NCBI GenBank assembly: GCA_002633025.1
Contig: NMRB01000502.1
Coordinates: forward strand, 227,550-291,549
Origin: Notospermus geniculatus
Taxonomy: Eukaryota; Nemertea; Pilidiophora; Heteronemertea; Lineidae
Length of the DNA stretch: 64,000 nucleotides
Direction of reading: 5' to 3'
The position numbers and the translations under genes were made by a program. The notes under the pieces are model-generated. The model was not told the origin of the DNA and searched no databases. It saw only the letters and a program-made list of their open reading frames with translations. Shown here in pieces: positions 35,378-49,000 of this stretch; position 1 is the first letter of the stretch, and the number at the start of each line of letters is the position of its first letter.

Positions 35378-36128
35378 GGAGTAACTAGGGTGTTTCAGGA
35401 GAAGGACTGTGGAAAATACCGTTTGGTGGACAATACTCCAAGTTTTACTCTTGTTCACAGGACTCATTTTCTGCGACAGAGGCACAGTTGCATCATGAGT
35501 CAGTGGCCATTTTTCATGCAATGATACTGAGAGGGTGCAGCTATGTGGGAGTATAAGGACACTATATCTTTCTGCTCTGTTCAAAGCAGCCATGATTTCA
35601 TGGAGTCTCGATATAAAACCTGTATTCCCCAAGTGCAAGTCAGGTGACAAGTTTTCCAATGGCAAACAAGACTTCACACATACTGGTGTATCAACCCACC
35701 GTGAAACTCGAAGCTACAGTTGAAATCATCTCAATAGCAGGAAAATCCAATACTGAAACGAATAGAGTTCATATCCTTTAGCTGTCAAAACATCATTCAC
35801 ATCATTTGAGCAGAGCCTAAATCAATTGCTGCTTGAATCAAGCTTGGAAATAACCATACATGCCCAGGTGGCAGTTCAAAGAGTATTTTCTTCATATCTT
35901 CAGCTAGCAATATGAGGCTGTCATACTGGAAGACTAGTTCAATCATCGCTAAGACAACTTAATAGGTTTTGATTCCAGCAGGTCTATGGCAAGTCGTTTA
36001 ACTACTAGAAAGGTAATGACAATTTTATAAGATGTCAGAAGTATTTAGCTGAGTCCCAGCAGTTGGTTTGCCATCTGCTACCAAAGCAATCTTGACACAT
36101 CGTCAACCGAGAATAAACTGGGTCTATC
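35378..36128. other. Gene-poor stretch
   Basis: Nothing recognised. Confidence 0.4.
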
Positions 36129-36209
36129 TGCATTTTTTACTTGACCCTAACTTCCTGTGCTTATAAGGGACTAAAAGCACAGGGAATTTGGGTCAAGCTA
36201 AAAATGCAG
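36129..36209. mobile_element. 81-bp hairpin MITE
   Basis: The arms ctgcattttttacttgaccc and gggtcaagctaaaaatgcag enclose further pairing (cttcctgtgctt/aagcacaggga). The whole element folds back on itself. Confidence 0.75.
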
Positions 36210-36219
36210 TTACCGTAAT

Positions 36220-36345
36220 TTCCTGACTATAGGGCGCACCTGACTATAAGGCGCACCCCCAATTTCACCCAAAATCTCTGATGAAATCCATACATAAGGT
36301 GCACCTCCCTATAAGGCGCAGTCCTGTCAGTGAATGCGTCAGTGC
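36220..36345 (+). mobile_element. Partial interspersed repeat with ctataaggcgcac words
   Basis: Three near-copies of gactataaggcgcac occur within 90 bases (about 36225-36320). Phrases of this form are known from a DNA-transposon-related repeat widespread in animal genomes. Only one end is visible before the assembly gap, so the element cannot be bounded. Confidence 0.5.
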
Positions 36346-36563
36346 ATATTATACACATACAATGCATGGCTGCTCAGTGTGCATTGACCCAACAACAGCC
36401 AAGACAATAACAGGGTCTGATTGCCTTGTTTGAACCCATTGACATCTGCAATTCTGCTGTTGGTACTGATGGATCTGGTTGTATGATTTCTTAGCTTGTT
36501 GTGACAAATTAGGCCTAACTGAAACTTCATCAGTTCACAGTTCACTGCATCATCTGTCAACCA

Positions 36564-37398
36564 NNNNNNNNNNNNNNNNNNNNNNNNNNNNNNNNNNNNN
36601 NNNNNNNNNNNNNNNNNNNNNNNNNNNNNNNNNNNNNNNNNNNNNNNNNNNNNNNNNNNNNNNNNNNNNNNNNNNNNNNNNNNNNNNNNNNNNNNNNNNN
36701 NNNNNNNNNNNNNNNNNNNNNNNNNNNNNNNNNNNNNNNNNNNNNNNNNNNNNNNNNNNNNNNNNNNNNNNNNNNNNNNNNNNNNNNNNNNNNNNNNNNN
36801 NNNNNNNNNNNNNNNNNNNNNNNNNNNNNNNNNNNNNNNNNNNNNNNNNNNNNNNNNNNNNNNNNNNNNNNNNNNNNNNNNNNNNNNNNNNNNNNNNNNN
36901 NNNNNNNNNNNNNNNNNNNNNNNNNNNNNNNNNNNNNNNNNNNNNNNNNNNNNNNNNNNNNNNNNNNNNNNNNNNNNNNNNNNNNNNNNNNNNNNNNNNN
37001 NNNNNNNNNNNNNNNNNNNNNNNNNNNNNNNNNNNNNNNNNNNNNNNNNNNNNNNNNNNNNNNNNNNNNNNNNNNNNNNNNNNNNNNNNNNNNNNNNNNN
37101 NNNNNNNNNNNNNNNNNNNNNNNNNNNNNNNNNNNNNNNNNNNNNNNNNNNNNNNNNNNNNNNNNNNNNNNNNNNNNNNNNNNNNNNNNNNNNNNNNNNN
37201 NNNNNNNNNNNNNNNNNNNNNNNNNNNNNNNNNNNNNNNNNNNNNNNNNNNNNNNNNNNNNNNNNNNNNNNNNNNNNNNNNNNNNNNNNNNNNNNNNNNN
37301 NNNNNNNNNNNNNNNNNNNNNNNNNNNNNNNNNNNNNNNNNNNNNNNNNNNNNNNNNNNNNNNNNNNNNNNNNNNNNNNNNNNNNNNNNNNNNNNNNN
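36564..37398. other. Assembly gap (835 n)
   Basis: A continuous run of n. Any open frame crossing it is meaningless. The gap abuts an interspersed repeat, which may explain the failed assembly. Confidence 0.99.
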
Positions 37399-39723
37399 GC
37401 AGTTACGAAACGTGCCTCACCAACAGACGGCCGACTGACGATGCTGACGGGCGATGGACACCGTACAACACCATAAACTCACCAGGTGAGCTATAAGTTG
37501 AGGTGTATTACTGACCAAAATATTCTGGCCATTGTGAAAGAGTGCACAGAGCCATGCTGAACCAGTTGGGGTGATGATACTGTGGCAACAGTGGTACTGG
37601 TATGGGATAGTGTGCATCAAATGACAAAAGGATAAAAAAGATACGGTTGGCATCATCCCCTCATGTTGAGCTGACCTCAGTCAACAATGTGAATGGTACC
37701 GGTATATCGGAATGGAAATTTCCCATGATCTGTCCCAAGACGAACATGTGTGCAAGCAACCTCACCAGATCAAGGTAGTTCTGACCAATGTATTATTGCC
37801 CTCGTTAGCCTGACATCACGCCCAGCAACATCTTGCTCAATGAGACGTAAGTGAGTTGGGCAGCATTCAGGCAAGCATGGAGGGTACTCCACACTTGACA
37901 AGCTGATATTATTTATTAGCCTCATGTAGAATTGTCTGAGGAGGGTCATTGAGTGTTGTGATGATATTTCCAAATTCGATGATCTATACTTCTGGTGTTG
38001 TCATTCGCTCATCAAATGAATGGACTCAAAAGGCAGGGAGACCAAGATGGAGGAAAAGAAAGCCTCCCTGAGGTTCTTCCTTCACTCAACCTTTGTGGCA
38101 TTACATAATTTTGAGATATGACTGCTGCCAAAGCAAGCAAAACCAATCTCAAGCCTCAAGACCGAAAAAAGTGCCAATAGCACACTTATTGACTGTAGCC
38201 ACTGGATCAAACCAGTTTTTGATCCGAGGACAAGCATTGGTCAAATACAATGATTCTGAGTGCTGAAAGAAAACCAAGATAAAAATCAACCTTGAAACTT
38301 CCAATAAGTGACTTTCTTTAGTTTTTAATTCCCTCAGCGATTCACAATTGGCAGAGTGACTTCTTGAGTCTGAATACCGGATGATGCAGAAATGAATTGG
38401 TAGCTAAGAGACTGGGAAGGAAAAAGACGCATTCCAATAATTCTTTTCCGTTTATTTTCCCCGATGTCATGACACCAAATATTCCAGTCGCAACTTTCAT
38501 ACCACTGTAGTACACAAAGGTTTTTCATCTGAGACTAGGATTGCATGACTACATTGATGCATATTGTACATTCATAGAAGTTATGATCTGCACGATCACA
38601 TTTCATACCCCAAAAATTCAACCATCACAACAGAACTTGAGAATCTTTTCTATATTCTAGCAATGGGAACGTCATCAATTAACTAAATCTAGTTTCATTT
38701 TTGGGCGTATGATGTTTTCATCGCTCAAAATGTAAGTTGATGCATGATCTCAGTTACCAACAGCAGCTAACTTCTCTTATCAAAGGAAGAAACATTGGTT
38801 AATTGGCATGTTCCCATTGCAACGAACAAGATAGGAGACTAATTACAAGGAAACAAACAACACTGCCTGGCTTAACCACTCCGGTACCAAAGACCGCAAT
38901 TCCGGTCCATGGCGCCATGATGCAACCACGGAGTCACGTAATTGATGCACTACATGATGTCATGATAACGGTTACTGCAGTAGCAAAGTGGTTCGCAATG
39001 AACAAGTGCTCCAATCGGTGGGTAACAATCTTGCTGAAGGCAGAAAAGAAGTTACATCTTGATGTTGTTCCGTCTGACCATTTTTTCTCTCCATCATGGC
39101 CATTTATGGCTGCTGGCCAAGTGCTAAATGGTCAACCATCCAGAGGACATGTCAAGATATCCTTGAAGAAGGACTAACGAAACAAACGACTCCTATTTGT
39201 ATTCTTCATCTGATATTGTACTGCCAGCACTATGCAATCGACACATAACTGATATGTTTATCCAGTACCCATGTCCCAAGGCCTAATGGCCCAGCTGTCA
39301 TAACAGGATGACAGCCACACACAAATTGAGCCATTAGGCGGGAACCCGAGGTCACGCTATGCGTACAAAATTCATTTCCTCAAGATGATAAACGGGTATT
39401 CAGTGTCAAGAGGGTGTAAACACACTTGCAAAACAATATGAATAGAGGGTGATGAAGGAGAGATGATACTGATCCTGTAATTTATCACAATAATCCAGAG
39501 GTATCATCATTCTAGTACACTCTCCTACAGGTTTACGATGAAGGTTCGGGCAGGTTATGGATATTGATGTACTTAGTTATCTACTACTATTGTCTGGTTT
39601 TATCACCTTGCTTAACTTTGAAGTGTCATCCTTACTAACAATAACATACAATGGTCCAAGCTGATAAATCTCATCACAGCCTACTTTCCAACCTCCCAGA
39701 GGATCATGCCGCTTTCCAAAATG
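37399..39723. other. Gene-poor stretch
   Basis: No USP47 3' exon or other gene recognised. A small nested hairpin lies at about 39283-39345 (cctaatggc/gccattagg enclosing gctgtcat/atgacagc). Confidence 0.4.
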
Positions 39724-40028
39724 CAGGGGCGGATCCAGGATTTGAGAAAAGGGGGTGCGCCCTGTGCTCGCATTGAAAAATCTGCAGTGAATTTCAATGA
39801 TTCGTTCCAAACTCCAGACTTTCAAGGTCGATTTCAGGTGCGGATCCAGAGGTGGCGCACCGGGCACACGCCTCCCCTTTTGGCCAACAAATCTGTAAAA
39901 TCGACCGCGAAATTCTGGAATTGGGCACAAATTTCAATGTTGCTAGCACAGGGCGCCCCCTCTTTTCCCAAATCCTGGATCCGCCCCTGGATTTTACAGA
40001 TTTGTTGGCCAAAGGGGATCCACACCTG
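39724..40028. mobile_element. Composite of two interleaved ggatcc-terminated MITEs
   Basis: Element 1 spans 39724-39989. It has termini caggggcggatccaggattt and the complement aaatcctggatccgcccctg, each followed by a ggggg/ccccc run. A second pair of ends, caggtgcggatcc (39835) and ggatccacacctg (ending 40028), crosses it. The segment ttggccaacaaatctgtaaa (about 39881) recurs inverted at 39993-40012. The ends therefore alternate 1-left, 2-left, 1-right, 2-right. Confidence 0.7.
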
Positions 40029-43000
40029 ATACAAGTGCTATATCACTTTGTCACCACACACCATGTGTGTGCTGTGATGAAGGTAGCAAGTGCTAAAGAA
40101 CCACTGATTACCTCAGGATGCTAACTCAACCATGAAGGCCATGCGCACCACTCATCAGGAGAATGGCAAGTAGAGAAGATGCTGGCAGCTTATGAGGAAC
40201 AAGTCACGCACTTTATCAGAATATGAATTAATACATCTTGACATGGTTTCACTCACCAAGGTGCTGGGATCAGCCCCGCAGGTTCAATGCATACTCGATG
40301 AACATGATTGATGTCATGTTCAATAAATATCTGTACAAGAATTGAATATTAATACGCCATAAGTTGAAACCCTGAGGCATATACCTCATGGTAAATGCAG
40401 TGACTCGAGCCTGGCAAGCAACAGGCTGCTGAAGAGGAACAATGGGAGACACAGACGTGTAGGACATGTGTCATTCCCACCCAACCCCCAACCCCTTAAT
40501 AGTGCACATCCCATTCATAGGAAACTTGATGGCTATGTCTAGTCCTGAGTGACAAGGTCAGGATATAACCACTCACTCGTACTGAAGCTAATATCATGAC
40601 AAATAGAAGGTTCTCATCACTTTCTACCTCATTCAATCATGATAACTCTTGATAGATCTTGAGATGTAGTGCGGCAACAAGAGCTGAAGAACGTGTGCAG
40701 AAGTAAATGTAACGGTACCCCAGTAAGCAATCTGTGATCTAACATTTACTTTAAACCAATATTTTCGTATATTTTTATACGATGAAATACAATGAATGAC
40801 AGACATATGATAGGAAGCCAACTACTCCCAGGCAACAGTGCCAAGAAACACAACTGGAATGTAACAAAAATGTGTGCATCAAAGAGGAATCTACATTGCT
40901 ACGAACACCAGCGTTCATCTTTTCCAAAGACCAAAAAGATTTCCTCAACGCAAGAAGACTTCCGCCAAAAACAAATTCATATCGCTGAGCACTTCCTAAA
41001 CTAGCTGTAAAAATTCTGACATTTCGAACGGTTGATGGTAAAGTGCATTCCATGCTCTTGAAATCTGGGGAAGGCATTTACCCAGAAGTCAGACAACCAT
41101 TCAGGCACTTGAGAGGACCAATTGAACATGCTTCAGAAATATCTCCGAGTGCTACAGCATGTGGAGGGAAACAGGATACTCAAGCCTAAAATGGTGAAAA
41201 TTGACGAAAGCGAGCGCCTGGCATGGTACATGGTATGTCATGCATGCTGTTAGCAGTTAAATCAGAGGAATTCAGAGAAACCTATCTGTCTCGACATAGT
41301 TTAACTTTGGATTGAGAGCCTCATTAGCTTTCAAAAACACTGCCAAGCAGGAGTAGCTGCAACAAGATCCCACGCTCAGCACTCGCTGAAAGGAATTTTT
41401 AACGCCTTCAATGCAGCAACACTTTGAGAAATTTAAAAGATCAGCTCCAAGATTTCGTAAGGTACATCTCATGGCAAATCCCCCAGCCCTGAAAATCTCT
41501 TGAGAAATAGCTGAAGAAAGAACTTTAAGTGCCGCATTACATTTCAATCAAATACTGATCCTATAACGAGACTACGAAGAAGATGAGATCGAACAGAAGG
41601 TCTAGAAATACGACACGCAGCTTGTCTGACAAGAAAACAATGAAAACTTTCCAACTATTCTCCAATTTTTCATGTCCACAACGACAGTCGTAGGGGCAAA
41701 GTCCAAGATGTTAAGCCATGATTATGGATGAGAAAATCAATATGCTACGTAATTCGATGAGAGTCGACCAAAAATGCGCCAGAGGATAGCGGTGCCATAA
41801 AGAGTGAAACTACCGGTGTGATAGGGGAAGATTAGCCTCAGGTCATAGTTAATGTATACATGGAACACACGACTGATGAGAGCAATATTAGTGTTGTCAT
41901 GCCCGCCAGGCATAAAGCCGACACCTTTGACAAGCTTCGTCATATTCTCAGCAATAACTCTTTCCTGTGCACTCAATGAGAAGATTCTCAATTCTGCGAC
42001 AGTCACTCAGACACTGTTTTTTTTTCAAACATCCCAAAAGTACCGGTAGCCTTCTTTGTAGCCTTGAGTAAAAACAACATGAAATACACATCCTGAGATC
42101 AACTAAATACAATGCAACAATGGAGGCATTTCTTGAGTCTATATGCCTAGTATCTTCAGTTCATGACGATCTGATTGACCAAAGAATGTTATTCTAGCCC
42201 AATGCGTGTTTGCTACATCTTTTCGTGAGCTGAAAAAAATGTTCTTGTAGGTGCCCACACAAAGCCTGATCTTCTGGTCACTTACTTGGACTTAAAAGTT
42301 ACACATATCGAATAGAACAGAGAGATTTGATACCGATCTCTATGCTTTCTCATCTGTCCTTTTGAAAAAACTACAGACATGGCTGATTGATATCCAATTT
42401 GTTGACGTCATTTCAGGGGATTCAGCTCTTCTACTCCATGATGGATTACCAGCAGGTCATATGGTGGCGTGGTGGTTGTCTATCACAAGATATGTGTATT
42501 TTTTACTATCCTGACAGGATGGCACCTCTGTAGCTCACAGACAACCCAGCCACTGAATTAGTATTGCCATCTACCCACCTTGCTGGTCATTATTTATATC
42601 AGCAGTTGCCAGTAACATCTCAATACCAGAGGTCATGATAAAAACACAGAAATAAATGCGAATTTCATTGGATTACGTTGATGTTTCGGCCTAAGTACTC
42701 CATCAAGTTTTTGCTCAAATGCTCTGGTGGTCACCAGATAACACCTATCTTGGCACGTGTATGTACAACTCAAGATACAAACAATATCCAGTACCCCACC
42801 TGGTGACATTTGATGGAACCAATCACTAGCGAAATTTCTGCAATGCTCTGCTCTGCTTGGAACTTCTTCGATACAACCACCTGCAGCGCTGCCCTGTCCT
42901 GATAAAAAATCAAGTGGGTCCCTCACTGAATAACTGATAGACGATCAGTGCAGCTGATTCCAGCCTAACGGGTACATGTATCTCCAATTCTGTTGTAGGC

Positions 43001-43044
43001 CTATTTGTTTTGTTATTCAAAATGAGATATGAAAAATTCCTTAC
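40029..43044. other. Downstream part of USP47 (probable long intron), no exon seen
   Basis: The last identified USP47 exon ends at 43045 with a good donor in phase 1, so this stretch should be intron. I looked on the minus strand for the C-terminal half of USP47 and found nothing convincing. The open frames at 40775-41077 and 41272-41547 do not resemble it. Confidence 0.5.
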
Positions 43045-46000
43045 CTCCTTGCTTGTATGTCTGCCATTTTTGTTCTGGCTGTTTAATCTCCAACAAGAGG
43101 TCAAATGAATACGTCGACTTGACCCCTCCAAGGATGACACTGATCTGACTGTCCTCATCATCATCGAAGGATTTTTCCAGTGTGTCATGAAATTCATCAT
43201 ATTTTACAAGTCGGCAGCAATCAAGAGGGACAATACCCTCCAATTCCAATTGCTGAAAAACAATGAACTGATCACTTCTGAGAGAAATCAATACTATTTA
43301 GTAGAAACATTCAGGCAAGGTTGGAGAGAAAGCTGTTATCACCATAAAGGCCAGCACCCATTGCAGTGGTTTTCCACTCTTGCTGTGTGTTTTTTTCAGA
43401 GGTGGTCAATTCTGCTTAAATCCAGAACTTGACAGAGTTCACCATTATGTCCTAAAGTTTTCATGGTTATCAAGTTTCAGATCTTGAACTTACCTTGTAA
43501 GCTTGTTCAGTCGCTTCAGCCAATGTTTTGTTCTTGTTCACTTCAAATTTGATGTCAGTTCGCTTCTTCATTACAGGATGTTCACAGAACAGTTTGATCT
43601 GGAAGTGCAAGAAAGGGTAGGTATCTTCTTGAATTGAGTTTCTTTTGTAAGAGATGAAAATTACTGGATAGGAACTCATGTTCCACTTGTTCATGCAGTG
43701 GTTCATGCACCTATAAGGCTGACTTAACATCAGACGACACGCGACACCAACATGCAGGCGAACAAAGGTTTCATGGGGATGAATCCTTTGTGAAGCCATT
43801 GTTCGCCTGCGTGTTCGTGTTGCGTGTCATCCGATGTAAAGTCAGCCTAAGGTCACTATCAGGAGGGATCTTTTTGAAGGTAAGGGAAGGTCTCCGTTTT
43901 CTCACCCCATACCTCACCTTGCAAGTTGATCGATCGATCTCCCTTTGTTTTCTCTCGTTTTCTTCTCTTTCTTTCAGTTTCTTCAACTGTTCTTTGATGT
44001 GGTCAGGAAAATTTTCAGCCTGCATGAAATCTGAAATGAATACAATGTAAAGTAAGGAAGGAACTGAACATAAGCTATACCAGTGTTTTGTTGTTTGGCT
44101 CAGCACTGTTACCCGTGATCTTCATGTTGAGCAAATAAACATAATAGAATTGCTCACCAGTATTTTTCTCCTTGTCAATCAATCTGTACATCAACATGTA
44201 GGCATTTGTTGAACTGAAAAATACGAATAATGAACAAGACCATTGTAAACTTCACTATATGCAAGAGGTTAAAATCCTTCTAATTAGAAATCAGAGAATG
44301 GTGACAAGACACTGGAAAGCTTCATCTGTCCCTATAACGTCTTCATAATGTTGAATGAATGAAATTCAAACTGTGCAGTCTTACCTCATGTATGTTGAGG
44401 AGTAATACCCTCGGCTACCTGTACTGCAGCCACCATACGTCTTTCGGATATCATCAAAGGTGATTGTCGACACGTGTTGATCATTGAAACTGTACCACTC
44501 ACCGTCCTTGAAAGATCTGACAAAATACAAAGTATTGAATACAACCACCATTGAAGGGTATTCAACAACTTTTGGGTTTCTGGTTGACATCTTGTCAAAT
44601 GTTTTAATTACCTAACATTGTCATCATTTGATTTTACTGTACAGTGTTTAGAAAGGGCAATGCCTTGTTATCCCTCAAAACACTTAAACTGAATAAAATT
44701 ATTATTATTATTATTATTGACCAAGTTGGAGTCTGAAGGCACTACTCCATTTAAGAGTTTCCTAATGCAAGGTGGCTTTCTTTGGGCAACTTGACCATGA
44801 AAACTGTGAGTATTCTATTGTACCATTGGTCTCAACATAAATTGTAAAGAACCCAAGAACGGTGATTGCCCACTGACTGGCACCTCACAAGAGAAAACTC
44901 TTAAGTGGAGCAACACTGCACCTTGAGCAGCCGGACTAATTCACCAATACCCTTACTTGATGTAAGCATAGTAGTGTCCACCAGCAGCACTCCCAGAATG
45001 GATCATGATGGAGAAGAGCTCATACACGTAAGGACCACTAGTTTTCATATCCTTGGCATTTCGGTCATTGGCTGCTGCTTCGCTGCAGATGCTGGATGTC
45101 TCACTGCTGGCTGTTGATGTGGTTCCTGATGCACTCACTTCAAGGTCAATCCCCTCATCAATAGCTGAAGGACAAAGCAGAATGCTACTACGTGCTTGCC
45201 AATCTAAAGGCCTCAATACACTGCATGACAACTGTCGAAATGAGTCAGAACAATAGTCTATTCGAAAATACTTCATGCGACAACATTCCACAACATGTCG
45301 AAGTTTTCTAATGTTCTTCGAGGACAGTGCGACACTTTGCTAGATCAAATATTGTCAACGGACTATTGTAGTGACTCATTTTGACATTTTTCATGCAATG
45401 CATGGAGGCCTTTATACACATCAGGAACGAGAAGTGAGATACTTCACACTCTAGGCCAGACTGGCATTCGGTGACACTGGAAAGTTTTCAGTCCAGCATG
45501 CAGCTGTGAACCAGTAAGCAGGGGTCCAGAATTCACACAGAGATGTTAAACAAGTTGGCCACTCCAGACCCAGGGAGCCAGCTATCAACCACTCTACCTT
45601 CTTCAGTATGTTCCTCTTCTCTCATCTTCAAGACACCACTGACTTGGTCCTCCTCATCGTCATCTACATTCTTACACTCTAAACCATGGATCAAGTTATT
45701 CAAGTTCAAAACCTGGGGAAAAGTCATTCTGAAATGGAAAATTCACAGACGCGTCAATACAAAGGAGAAAAACACACGTAGGCAAGGAAAGAAGACCCAG
45801 AAAAATACTTGTCCACTACTATCCTGTTGTCTAAGCCCGGTGGTCGAGTGGTTAGCGCGCTCGACTACCAAACTGTACAATGGGTCGGCGCGGGTTCGAC
45901 TCCGGGCGAAGACATGTACAAAAAGTTGTGAAACATTAATGCAGGGTCCGTCGGATGGGACTAAAAGCCGTGGTCCCTTGTACCTGAGTGTCTATGCCAG

Positions 46001-49000
46001 GGCAAGTAAAAGACCCCACACAGGTGGACAGTAGCCTGTCGTGGACTCCATACCTCCGGCAAAAATCCAACAGGGTTACGACGCCGGTAATGGTATAGAT
46101 TTGGTATAGATGACGGCCAATCTACTCAAGTCACAGTCCAACAAAACTTACTTATCATTCAACTTAATTCTGTGCATAGTTGTGTAGTCAAAGTCAAATC
46201 TCTTCAGTTGTAAGGTCAATAGGTATGGAAAGCTGACAAATTTCAAACCCTGGAAAGAGAAAGAATGATATTCCAATGTGTTTACTTTCAAATGCAGATC
46301 TCATTAATGGGTAAAGGTGTATTGTAATAATCACATCCTTCTAATGCCATGTGTGGCGTGTTGTTCAATCACACAGATATCTCTTGCTCGTACCGGTACA
46401 TCTTTAAAACAGCTTCGCTGGGTGCCATTTTCAGAGTCAAAAATGACAAGAGTTAACTTCAAGGTTCACAGTATATGACTAACCTTATGTGCATCACACT
46501 TTTTGTTACATTTCTCACAGAAATACTGATTACTCCCATCCAGTATCTCTGGCTGGATGAAAGCATTGAGGGCATCAACCTGAAAATGAGGAACACATCT
46601 ATCACCTGTCTACCAAATGCTCAAGTCAGTGCTCCAACAGGCATCATGAGGTAAACATAAACATTTTTTGCTACAGAGACAATACATTGGAATATCCCCC
46701 GCCCCATCTCCGAGAAAAAACCTATACATATTTGCTTCACTGCAAGTTACTCTTGGAAATGGGCCATTAGTCACAGTATCGCAGAGTGGGCAGAAAAGAA
46801 CAGCTTACCACTTTCTCATGGGATTTGTCTGACCCAAATGGCCTTATCACAAGTGGTATATCCAAATATACATCAGTTTTGGCACTTTCATATCCACACT
46901 GGAAGAGAAGGAAGATACATGTAGCACTTCATACAAATTCGATTTGAAACGATTGGATAAATGAAAATAGTGGATGAAGCAGTACTGGTACATGTATGAT
47001 TCAGCCAGGAATCCTCACCTCCAAGCATTTCACATAGTCCTTCATCTTTCCCTGATAAAGTTTATTAATGAGGTCCCCTTGGTTTGTGTTTTTCCACTTT
47101 GTCTCCAATGCATCAAACATCACCCTGCAGAGCTCCTGCACATCATGTTGCTGCCAGGCTTAAGATGAAACAGAAAGTACGGTATATCACATCAGAAAAC
47201 TGTATTCACACAGTTTTATCACTCAGCTCAAGTAATTTGGATATATCCTATTTGACTCCTGCTATCCAGCACTGGGGTGGTAGCTAAGTTGTGCACCGCC
47301 CCCACCTCCAAATCAAATGTACATGGAGGATATGTATCGTTCTGGAGTCATCAAATACAATATTATCACATTCACAATCACGTCATTGGCAGCAATCAGT
47401 ACAGAGTTCAATACCTTCACTGCTATCCCAGCCAAAGCTCTTTGTGAGTCCTGTAGTTTCAACTGATTTGCCCGTGCTGGTCTGTAGGGAAGGAAAGGAA
47501 ATCAGAAGTTATGGTGTATACCGGTAATATTGTACTACATGTATTCTGTCACACAGTTACTTGTACCTCATTTTCTTAGTCCGTAAGGTTGAGTTTACAT
47601 CGAGGCACATGCGACACGAACACACAGGCGAACAATGGCTTCACAAAGGATTCATCTCCATGAAACCTTTGTTTGCCTGCATGTTCGTGTTGTGTGTGCC
47701 TCGATGTAAACTCAGCCAACTGTTGATCTTATTTGAAACCAAAGATTGACATCAAAGACAGACAAACTGACAATACTGGAGCAAGGAATGGGGGCATCTA
47801 GCACAGGTATTCAGCAACAAATCTTCAAATAAACTAGCTTTACAGTAAGCAAAATGGAAGAGTTACCTGGAGTTGCAGGAATAACAACTGTAACTGGTAT
47901 GGAATACTGTTGGATGCTTCATCCTCATGGCCGTCAAACTCCCATCGATACAGGGCGTTACGAAACTCAGGGGTCATGTAAAGTGTCTGTAGCAAGCTGT
48001 TTAGGTAACATGTCATGGCTTGATTGACAAGACCAACATACCCTTAAAAAACAAAGGGTCAGATAGTGCTATTAGAAGCTCATGTCCAATTGTACATGTA
48101 CATTGAATGTAAAAAATGTATTTTTTGCAGACATCCTTTATATTCAGCCTCAAAACTTAGTTGTGTTTCAGATCCATTGATTGTGAAGTTATAGTTGTCA
48201 ACGTCACTGGTGGTACTGATAACCAATATTCTTGTAACTATCAACAGAACTGGTAAAATATCTGTCTGTCATATACATACCAGTATCTGACTTGATAACT
48301 GCTGTTGCGTAACTCTGAGAAGAGGTGTCGTATGATGTCGATGATGATCCATACGTGTAGTGAATGGTGAAGTCTTTATTAGCTGACGATATATCACCAC
48401 CACCATCAGTGTCACCAACCGTTCTCTCAGGGGGCTGAAAATAGGGGCAGTAAATTACATTAAGCGATTACAGTTGAACATTCAACTTTTGTCAGTTTTC
48501 AACAGGGAACAGCTCTCATTATGGAAACCAGAAGTCAAAGAATGTACTGCAATACTTCACTACAAGACTGAAAACACTCAGCTCTGTTAACAAACCAAGA
48601 TTTCACTTACATCAATTTTTTTGGGAGACACTCCATCTTTCTCCATAATGTTGAAGTTATTCCTTTTTCCATTCCCAACATTGCTGCATATATCTCTCAG
48701 TGGACGCTGCCCTAAACCAGCAATGGACACCTGGGCAAGGAATAAGGTTCAACAAATGTATAATACTAAGGAGAATCATCCAGACAGGAAGTTATGTAAT
48801 GTGTAAGAGCTACCATTTTTCAAAGTGAAGGTGTTATCATGTGGAAATGACTGGCCAGCTGCCATAGAAATTGATAACATTTCTGCATGTACTTGCCTCA
48901 CCAACTCCACCTCCAGCAGCACATTCATATGTCAAATTAAATGAGTCAAATTCGTATCCACAAACTTTTGCAACCTCATGAACCAATCCAATGGCAGTAG

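Noticed and set aside
35204-35677. 157-codon minus-strand frame
   Set aside because: It overlaps a MITE arm with CRE sites and has no recognisable motif.
36479-37438. 319-codon open frame
   Set aside because: Almost entirely the n-filled assembly gap; it has no sequence content.
45837-45912. Possible tRNA gene
   Set aside because: A and B boxes are good, but acceptor and T stems do not pair and a SINE body follows, so it is a tRNA-derived SINE head.
48898-48902. GT donor for the USP47 exon ending near 48900
   Set aside because: It would put the next, clearly coding exon out of frame; the GC donor keeps the frame.
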